From Rickettsia endosymbiont of Culicoides impunctatus (GTDB lineage Bacteria > Pseudomonadota > Alphaproteobacteria > Rickettsiales > Rickettsiaceae), in the NCBI GenBank assembly GCA_020410785.1, contig CP084573.1:1405632-1469631 (forward strand): a stretch of DNA of 64,000 bases. Reading direction: 5' to 3'. Within the stretch, counting starts at the first letter, position 1; the number at the start of each line of letters is the position of its first letter. The notes under the pieces are model-generated. The model did not search any database. It was not told where the DNA came from and was given only the letters and a program-made list of their open reading frames with translations. Positions 56,983-64,000 of the stretch are shown here, one piece after another. The translations under genes were made by a program, and so were the position numbers.

Positions 56983-57435
56983 TTATCGCCTTATCATTCT
57001 GGTGCCAAACAATATGTCATGTAGAAACACTTTTTCATTGGTACATATAATGCAAGCAATATTTGGGATTATCAATATCCCAGTACTATTTATCAATACT
57101 AATGTAATAAATCTAAACAAAGATTTAAAAAAGCTTATTCGAGTACCATTTTTGTTTATAATTTTCATGTCCAAGATATAACAGCCAGGAGTTGCTTGCA
57201 TTGAAGATGACTCGAATATTGGAATATATAAGAATAGTAGTAATGTGGTTGGAAAAGTCCAATCCATAAATATTTCCGCTAAAAAAAAAGAAATATTTGT
57301 TAAAAAAAGCCAAACAACACCCACAACTATACATACAAGACCTATAACTGTACATATTAATGTCATAATAATGTAATCAAACAATCCAGCTGCTATTCTT
57401 CGCCAAAAGCCACAATATATATATTCACCTATCAA
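56983..57435 (-). CDS. RDD family membrane protein
   Basis: 150 residues from TTG 57435, which has AGAGG six bases upstream. The frame stays open to 57528, but that extension overlaps the end of ctaD and has no family similarity. The RDD start YCGFWRRIAAGLFDYIIMT contains the R and D of the name, then two more helices, and PGCYILDMKIINKNGTRISF is the usual RDD loop. RDD proteins are small inner-membrane proteins, some reported to help with ion exchange. Function here is unknown. Confidence 0.8.
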   Translation of the reverse strand: MIGEYIYCGFWRRIAAGLFDYIIMTLICTVIGLVCIVVGVVWLFLTNISFFLAEIFMDWTFPTTLLLFLYIPIFESSSMQATPGCYILDMKIINKNGTRISFFKSLFRFITLVLINSTGILIIPNIACIICTNEKVFLHDILFGTRMIRR

Positions 57436-57448
57436 ATTATTACCTCTA

Positions 57449-59029
<1,581 letters not shown>

Positions 59030-59108
59030 TTATCCTTTTCTATCATGTCATTCTGAAATTGTTTTAAGTTCTTAATATCTTTAAATTATGATATAATACC
59101 CTAGTAGG

Positions 59109-59978
59109 TCAGTCATCTTTTAAGCTTTCTATTTGAGATTTACTAAGTCCAGTAGATGTACAAATAACATCAATAGATACTCCAGCTTTAAGCAAATTCT
59201 TAGCGATAGATTTTATTGCTTTTGCTTCACCTCTAGCTTCAGCACCTTGTAGTTCATCTCTATCATTATAAAGCTTCTTTCGGTAATAGGAATAGTTTGC
59301 CCTTTCTTCAGGTGTCATTTTTAGGATATTAAGCTTTTCCGCTACTTGGCTCATATAAGGCGAATGGTAAGTTGGTGGTACTTCATCATATTTCAGGACA
59401 TGCAACCAATCATCGATCTCTTTTTCTAGACGATCATTAAACAACGGCACTGATATATAAAAATATTCTGGTAAGATATTGGTTGCATCAAAAATTTCGT
59501 GAGTTTCCTTATTTTTAATATGGACAGTTAAACGTTCATTACTCTCTATTTCATGTATGATAGTCTTGCCATGATAAATAGTACCATTACCGCTACCTAT
59601 AGGGAAATAAAGCAGAGAGATATGAAATATTTTGATAATTTGGGTATAGTCCTCTCTTTGAGCAAGATTATCAACAATAAGCCTTGCAGTATTAAAACAA
59701 GCCTTATGGATGAAAGAATCCTTAACAGTACGCTCAATTTCAATAATATATTTATGGTGTTCTTCATCTTCAACAATTAAATCAGCTAGGCTTCTTTTGC
59801 TTTTACTATCTTCTTTGTTACTTTCACTTTCAAGAAGAGATATTATTTTAATATCTTTATAGCCCTTAGTTTTAAGAAGAGCAGAGATAAAACCTTCTAC
59901 TATAATATAATCCCCTTTATCTTTCAGAAGATATTTAATAGCATAATCAAAGCTAACTAACTGTTTATTATTATTCAT
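59109..59978 (-). CDS. PD-(D/E)XK nuclease family putative transposase
   Basis: 289 residues. QLVSFDYAIKYLLKDKGDY and the core LADLIVEDEEHHKYIIEIER (D...ExE-like catalytic residues) with FIHKACFNTARLIVDNLAQ are typical of the PDDEXK_2 family seen in many endosymbionts. The C-terminal part has the charged GAEARGEAKAIKSI linker and the AKNLLKAGVSIDVICTSTG end shared with the Rpn protein at 52.9 kb. It sits between ctaD and coxB, breaking that pair, which suggests insertion. Confidence 0.85.
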   Translation of the reverse strand: MNNNKQLVSFDYAIKYLLKDKGDYIIVEGFISALLKTKGYKDIKIISLLESESNKEDSKSKRSLADLIVEDEEHHKYIIEIERTVKDSFIHKACFNTARLIVDNLAQREDYTQIIKIFHISLLYFPIGSGNGTIYHGKTIIHEIESNERLTVHIKNKETHEIFDATNILPEYFYISVPLFNDRLEKEIDDWLHVLKYDEVPPTYHSPYMSQVAEKLNILKMTPEERANYSYYRKKLYNDRDELQGAEARGEAKAIKSIAKNLLKAGVSIDVICTSTGLSKSQIESLKDD

Positions 59979-60127
59979 ATAGTTATTGTTTCTATGATGA
60001 GCTTATTGTAGCAGGAAAGTCAAAAAAGTACTATCTTTATGAAATAATCACCACAATTACCGTAAGTATTTTCCTGAATTTCTTTATCGTGCTTCGCTAC
60101 TTCTTGCTGATAGGAAACCACGTGTTA

Positions 60128-60652
60128 CTACTTACAACTTTTAAGTTTTTCAATATCAGCTCCTACTATGATTTTGATATTTCTAGTAATTTTATCATAG
60201 TCCCAATCCCACCATTTTATTTGGACTAACTCATTGATTATATCATCGGAGAATCTTTTTTTAATAATTCTACTAGGATTACCTGCAACGATAGAGTAGG
60301 GGGGTACGTCCTTGGTCACCACTGCATATGCTCCGATAATTGCTCCATCTCCTATTGTTACTCCCGGCATAATCACTGCATTAGTACCAAACCACACATC
60401 ATTACCAACTATTGTACTTCTTCCTTTATTAGGAGTTGGTGTATAATTATTCCAACCTTCGAAAATAAAAAATGGATAAGTAGAAAAACCATCCATTGGG
60501 TGATTGACATCATCTGCAATAAAAATAGTTCCTTTAGCAATAGCACAAAACTTACCAATAATTAATTTACACTGATAATATCCTACAACGTTATTACATT
60601 CAAAATGTTCTGGATATCGGTGATCATGATAATAAGTATAATCACCTACCAT
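60128..60652 (-). pseudogene. CatB/Vat-type hexapeptide O-acetyltransferase, N-terminus degraded
   Basis: 174 residues from ATG 60652. Left-handed beta-helix repeats (IIGKFCAIAKGTIFI, IVGNDVWFGTNAVIMPGVTI, GDGAIIGAYAVV) and AGNPSRIIKKRF with IKWWDWDYDKI are the Vat/CatB xenobiotic acetyltransferase family. The open frame continues upstream with conserved sequence (KEIVFLKHFIHNPNI) to about 60725 but meets a stop without an ATG, so about 30 N-terminal residues including the original start are lost. It may start from a rare codon or be decaying. It uses acetyl-CoA; the acceptor is unknown. Confidence 0.7.
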
Positions 60653-60819
60653 TATGTTAGGATTATGAATAAAATGTTTTAAAAATACAATTTCTTTAAC
60701 CTGTTTTGGGTAAATGATGTGGATAAAGATTATTATGGCTTACCATATGACTCTCGTTCATTTAGTTAATGTTATCCTTGCTCATAGGCATCAGTTTAAG
60801 AAAGTAAAGTAGAAAAGTC

Positions 60820-61016
60820 GTCATTGCGAGCCACCGTAGGTGGCGTGGCAATCCATTTTTAATCACTTTTCTGGATTGCTTCGTGACCTTACGGTCTCCT
60901 CGCAATGACGGTTTTTCAATTATTGTTTTCTTAAACTAACGCTTATGCATACCTAAGATAGGTTGTCATACCTGCATAAGCAGGTATCTAGATTCCGCAC
61001 CGAAGCGAAAATGACA
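60820..61016. repeat. Complete family-A hairpin followed by a family-E repeat
   Basis: 60820-60909 is a family-A hairpin (gtcattgcgagccaccgtag to ggtctcctcgcaatgac). 60964-61016 is a family-E repeat (gtcatacctgcataagcagg, attccgcaccgaagcg). The 60653-61035 gap otherwise holds only the lost 5' part of the acetyltransferase. Confidence 0.85.
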
Positions 61017-61035
61017 ATTTATTGCTTCGGCATCC

Positions 61036-61983
61036 TCATGGTTTCATCGCAATAACGTTTGTCTTTACTTTCATAGAGAATTTTGTTTTTGCCGCAATCA
61101 ACCAATCTTGAAATTCTTCTTTGCTTACTACTTCAATGGCAATAGGCATAAAGCCGTGATTAACACCACAAAGCTCTGAACATTGACCATAATACACACC
61201 TTTTTTACTAATTTTAGTCCAGGTTTCGTTAACTCTGCCAGGCACGGCATCGATCTTTATACCTAATGCTGGTACTGCAAAACTATGTATAACATCCCCT
61301 GCAGTAATTAAAAATTTTACGGTAGTATTTTCTGGTATAATAATACGATTATCAACTTCTAATAATCTTTTTTGACCAGGTTTTAAGTTTTCATCAGTAA
61401 TTAAACAACTATCAAATTCCATATTATCATAATCAGGGTAGATATAGTGCCAATACCACTGATATCCTACAACTTTAACCGTCATGTCTATTTCAGGAAT
61501 ATCTTCTGCAATACGTGCAACACGAAATGATGGTACAGCAATAATAATTAAAATAACTATAGGAATTATCGTCCAAATAATTTCAACCAATATATTATCA
61601 GAAAATTTTGCTGGAATAGGATTGGCTTTGGCATTAAATCTGATGCAAACATAAATTAATAAAACAATAATAAAAGCAACTATTCCTCCTGATATGAGCA
61701 GTAGGAAATTATGAAACTCCTGAAGCTCTTCCATAAGATGACTGGCTGGAGTCTGTAACAGCATTTGCCATGCCTGAGGTTCTGATGCTAGGCAGTCGTG
61801 AGCAAATAAGAGATATAAAATTAGACTTGCTACATAAGTCAATCTAGTTGATGATTTTGTCGTCGAAACTCGCCTCCGCTGCTCATGTACGTTTATGTAC
61901 ACTGCGGTACTTGGCTTCGTTTCTCCTAAAAATCCTTCAACTATTTTTGACTTATGCAGCAAGTCTATTATAAATTTTTTCAT
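61036..61983 (-). CDS. coxB: Cytochrome c oxidase subunit II with a palindromic insert in its signal peptide
   Basis: 315 residues. The mature part has two helices (LLLISGGIVAFIIVLLIYVCI and VEIIWTIIPIVILIIIAVPS) and the CuA domain with VIHSFAVPALGIKIDAVPG and GVYYGQCSELCGVNHGFM, the CuA ligands being Cys, Glu, Cys, His and Met. Residues about 7-55 are foreign: translation of a palindromic element at 61824-61966 (IVEGFLGETKPSTAVYINVH...). The insert splits the signal peptide, whose hydrophobic part is SLILYLLFAHDCLA. An in-frame TTG at 61842 inside the element could give a 268-residue form with an ordinary signal peptide. Confidence 0.93.
   Translation of the reverse strand: MKKFIIDLLHKSKIVEGFLGETKPSTAVYINVHEQRRRVSTTKSSTRLTYVASLILYLLFAHDCLASEPQAWQMLLQTPASHLMEELQEFHNFLLLISGGIVAFIIVLLIYVCIRFNAKANPIPAKFSDNILVEIIWTIIPIVILIIIAVPSFRVARIAEDIPEIDMTVKVVGYQWYWHYIYPDYDNMEFDSCLITDENLKPGQKRLLEVDNRIIIPENTTVKFLITAGDVIHSFAVPALGIKIDAVPGRVNETWTKISKKGVYYGQCSELCGVNHGFMPIAIEVVSKEEFQDWLIAAKTKFSMKVKTNVIAMKP
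61824..61966. repeat. Palindromic element (RPE-like) inside coxB
   Basis: 143 bp with inverted ends gacttgctacataagtcaa and ttgacttatgcagcaagtc. It is read in the coxB frame as HKSKIVEGFLGETKPSTAVY... The STAxYINV type peptide resembles translations of known Rickettsia palindromic elements, recalled rather than searched. It is different in sequence from families A-E. Confidence 0.85.
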
Positions 61984-62158
61984 AAATAGTACTTAGTGGA
62001 CTCAATTCTATATGTTATAGTTAGACAATATAAGACGATATACAGTTTTATTAAAGTAAAAAATAAAGTATGGTGAAAAAACTTGAGGAATTTACTATTG
62101 ACTTTAAATTGCCTTCTGATACGATTCGGCTTACTCAATAATGATTTAAGATTACAAT

Positions 62159-62911
62159 ATGGCAGGTCATTCAAAATTTAAAAATATTCAGCATCGAAAA
62201 GGTGCACAAGATAAAAAAAGGGCAAAAATTTTTACTAAGTTAGTTAGAGAAATTATTACTGCTGCTAAATTAGGGTCTGATATAAGCAATAATCCACGGT
62301 TGCGGAGTAGCATAGCTGCCGCTCGGAGTCAAAATTTGCCAAAGGATCGAATAGATAAGGCAATAAGTGCGGCAAGTGATTCGAATAACAACGAAAATTA
62401 TACCGAGATTAGGTATGAGGGCTTTGCTCCCGGTGGAATTGCAATAATAATAGAGGCTTTAACTGATAATAAAAATCGTACGGCTGCAGAAATTAGGGCG
62501 GCTTTTAGCAAATTTGGTGGCAATTTAGGTGAAATGGGTAGTGTCAGCTATATGTTTGATCATCTCGGAGTAGTACAATATCCGGCAAATTTAGCCACAA
62601 CAGAAGCTATGTTTGAAAGTAGCCTAGAGGCTGGAGCAAAAGATATGATTTCTGAAGAAGATACATATTTAATCTATACAGATATTGAGAACTTTGTGCA
62701 AGCTCTTGAATTTTTGACCAGTAAATATGGACATCCTGAAGAATCTTACATAGGTTGGGTGCCTAAAAATACCATAATTATAGAAGAGAATGATAAAGCC
62801 GAGAAGTTGTTAAAATTAGTGGATATTTTAGAAGAAAGTGATGATGTGCAAAAAGTTTTTGGTAATTATGAATTATCTGACGCAATTTATGAAACTATGA
62901 AGGACGTTTAA
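62159..62911 (+). CDS. yebC: YebC/PmpR family DNA-binding protein
   Basis: 250 residues. The family start [25 protein letters not shown] is unmistakable, followed by [19 protein letters not shown] and [20 protein letters not shown], then [15 protein letters not shown]. Members bind DNA as regulators, and recent work links YebC proteins to translation of difficult sequences. Length is normal. The uridyltransferase gene follows after 1 bp. Confidence 0.95.
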   Translation: MAGHSKFKNIQHRKGAQDKKRAKIFTKLVREIITAAKLGSDISNNPRLRSSIAAARSQNLPKDRIDKAISAASDSNNNENYTEIRYEGFAPGGIAIIIEALTDNKNRTAAEIRAAFSKFGGNLGEMGSVSYMFDHLGVVQYPANLATTEAMFESSLEAGAKDMISEEDTYLIYTDIENFVQALEFLTSKYGHPEESYIGWVPKNTIIIEENDKAEKLLKLVDILEESDDVQKVFGNYELSDAIYETMKDV

Positions 62912-62912
62912 T

Positions 62913-63653
62913 ATGGACTGCCAAGTTATTGTTCTAGCTGCAGGTAATGGTAGAAGAATGGAATCTACCTTACCAAAAGTAATGCATAAAGTTGGTGGTA
63001 AATCGATGCTTGATAGGGTAATAACCAATGCCCAACAAGTTAGCAATGAAGTTATCTTAGTCCACTCCTGGCAATTAGAAAAACATATTGTTTGTTATAA
63101 AGATAGTTGTAAATTTGTTTTACAGCCAGAACCCCTTGGTACTGCTCATGCGGTATATAGTGCTTTGGACTTAATTGATGACAATAAAATTGTAGCCGTA
63201 CTTTATGGAGATAATCCTTTAATTACGCCAGAGATTATTAATGATTTACTAGAACATCTAGTTTCGACAAATTCTGCCATAACAACCTTGTGTTTTGAGC
63301 GAGATAATCCTGGGCAATATGGGAGAATAGTTACTGATGAATTAGGAAATTTTTTGAAAATTGTTGAATTTAAACAAGCAACGAGTGAAGAACTAGCTGT
63401 AACAATTTGTAATTCTGGTATTATGGCTTTTGCCAATGGTTTATTAAAAAAATATTTACCTACTATTTTTTTAAAGAATCCTGATAAATCAAAAGAGTTG
63501 TATTTAACGGAACTGGTAAAAATTGTTAAGGATAATGGCGAAAAAGTATCGTATTTGCTATCCGCCAACCACGACATAGTGGTCGGAGTAAATACTAAAC
63601 AAGAGCTAGAAGAAGCTAATAGAACTATTGCTAAGTTAACTATAGGAACTTAA
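62913..63653 (+). CDS. GlmU-like N-terminal uridyltransferase, stand-alone
   Basis: 246 residues. The nucleotidyltransferase motif VIVLAAGNGRRMESTLPKVMHKVGGKSMLDRV (LAAGxGxRM...LPKxxH), PLGTAHAVYSAL, AVLYGDNPLITPE and ICNSGIMAF are those of the GlmU pyrophosphorylase domain that makes UDP-GlcNAc. The C-terminal acetyltransferase beta-helix of GlmU (about 220 residues) is absent; the frame ends cleanly and the next gene starts 3 bp later. The acetylation step must be done elsewhere, or the enzyme uses another sugar phosphate. Confidence 0.85.
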   Translation: MDCQVIVLAAGNGRRMESTLPKVMHKVGGKSMLDRVITNAQQVSNEVILVHSWQLEKHIVCYKDSCKFVLQPEPLGTAHAVYSALDLIDDNKIVAVLYGDNPLITPEIINDLLEHLVSTNSAITTLCFERDNPGQYGRIVTDELGNFLKIVEFKQATSEELAVTICNSGIMAFANGLLKKYLPTIFLKNPDKSKELYLTELVKIVKDNGEKVSYLLSANHDIVVGVNTKQELEEANRTIAKLTIGT

Positions 63654-63656
63654 AAA

Positions 63657-64000
63657 ATGACTAAAAATGAAATATTATCTTACCCAGAAGTAAAAAGTTT
63701 GAGCAGTGAATGTAAAAAACTTGTGGTATTGTTACATGGGCTTGGTTCAGATGGCGATGATTTAATAGGATTAGTTCCTTTTATATCTAAGGAATTACCC
63801 GATTGTCACTTTATTGCACCACATGGCGTTGAAAAATTTGATAATGCCCCTTACGGTAGACAATGGTTTAGTCTAAATAATCGTACCCCTGACATAGTCA
63901 GGGAATTAGCAGCTAAAAATAGTGGCTTAGTTGCTAGCATAATCCAAAAGAAACAAGCTGAGCTAAATTTAACTAATAAAGATACCATCATCATTGGTTT
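63657..64000 (+). CDS. Phospholipase/carboxylesterase family hydrolase, partial
   Basis: The first 114 residues from ATG 63657; the gene runs off the right edge. [20 protein letters not shown] (oxyanion-hole HGLGSDGDD), [20 protein letters not shown] and [14 protein letters not shown] match the alpha/beta-hydrolase family of carboxylesterases and lysophospholipases (YpfH/EstB-like). The catalytic Ser (GFSQG) would lie just beyond the window. It follows the uridyltransferase gene by 3 bp. Confidence 0.85.
   Translation, partial: MTKNEILSYPEVKSLSSECKKLVVLLHGLGSDGDDLIGLVPFISKELPDCHFIAPHGVEKFDNAPYGRQWFSLNNRTPDIVRELAAKNSGLVASIIQKKQAELNLTNKDTIIIG

Noticed and set aside
61980..62174. 64-codon minus-strand frame between coxB and yebC
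   Set aside because: It overlaps the yebC start region on the other strand and shows no family features.

Overview
The window reads as chromosome of a Rickettsiaceae alphaproteobacterium (Rickettsia or a close relative such as a Megaira-type endosymbiont; species cannot be fixed from sequence alone). The grounds are strongly AT-rich DNA, a VirB8/VirB9 pair of the Rickettsiales vir homolog (rvh) kind, ccmA and ccmC at separate loci, Mrp-type antiporter genes, F-type conjugation genes beside stand-alone RelA/SpoT domains (typical of Rickettsiales amplified genetic elements, RAGE), and many palindromic repeats, several translated inside proteins in the manner of Rickettsia palindromic elements.

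Layout. 1-4.8 kb: BrkB-like membrane protein end, tRNA nucleotidyltransferase, a HEPN/MNT pair, and an overlapping znuA-ccmC-fdxA run. 4.8-13.4 kb: AmpG-like MFS transporter, virB8-virB9, then four Mrp/Nuo-like antiporter genes and a tiny HIG1-like gene. 13.4-17.9 kb: parE, ctpA, a pagL-like gene broken by a nonsense codon, and a small membrane protein. 18.4-29.6 kb: two 3,881-bp Tn3-family transposons in inverted orientation flank an F-type tra block (tra-linked gene, traN, traF, truncated traH). 29.5-32 kb: LuxR-type HTH gene fragment and separate SpoT-like synthetase and hydrolase genes. 32-37 kb: rpsD, ccmA, and two surface-protein genes that share a duplicated promoter region. 37-47 kb: conserved housekeeping genes (acnA, queF, an amino-acid ABC permease, an RND pump, gapR-like, dacF-like). 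47-51 kb: a phage-type orphan, then a membrane-anchored zinc metallopeptidase gene broken by an IS630-type insertion and a frameshift. 51-57 kb: Tim44-like protein, Rpn-type nuclease, and a relic with phage portal and frameshifted terminase. 57-64 kb: RDD protein, ctaD, a second PD-(D/E)XK protein, an acetyltransferase remnant, coxB with a palindromic insert in its signal peptide, yebC, a GlmU-like uridyltransferase and the start of an esterase.

Main observations. (1) The outer resolvase end of transposon B and the inner transposase end of transposon A carry the same 5-bp flank (TAGAA) in single-insertion orientation, and the flanking reading frames join in phase. This suggests that a 376-codon HTH gene upstream of traN was split by a Tn3 insertion and then separated by inversion between the two copies. 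(2) A 107-bp palindrome is translated in the same frame in three unrelated genes, is nested inside another repeat, and sits in the leader of a surface-protein gene. (3) A 171-bp in-frame insertion in mnhD is bounded by perfect 17-bp direct repeats. (4) Two surface-protein genes are broken at poly-A tracts, and a third regulatory layer, a conserved dyad after a shared promoter, lies upstream of two of them. (5) The broken metallopeptidase has a cytoplasmic tail with an EPIYA-like motif.
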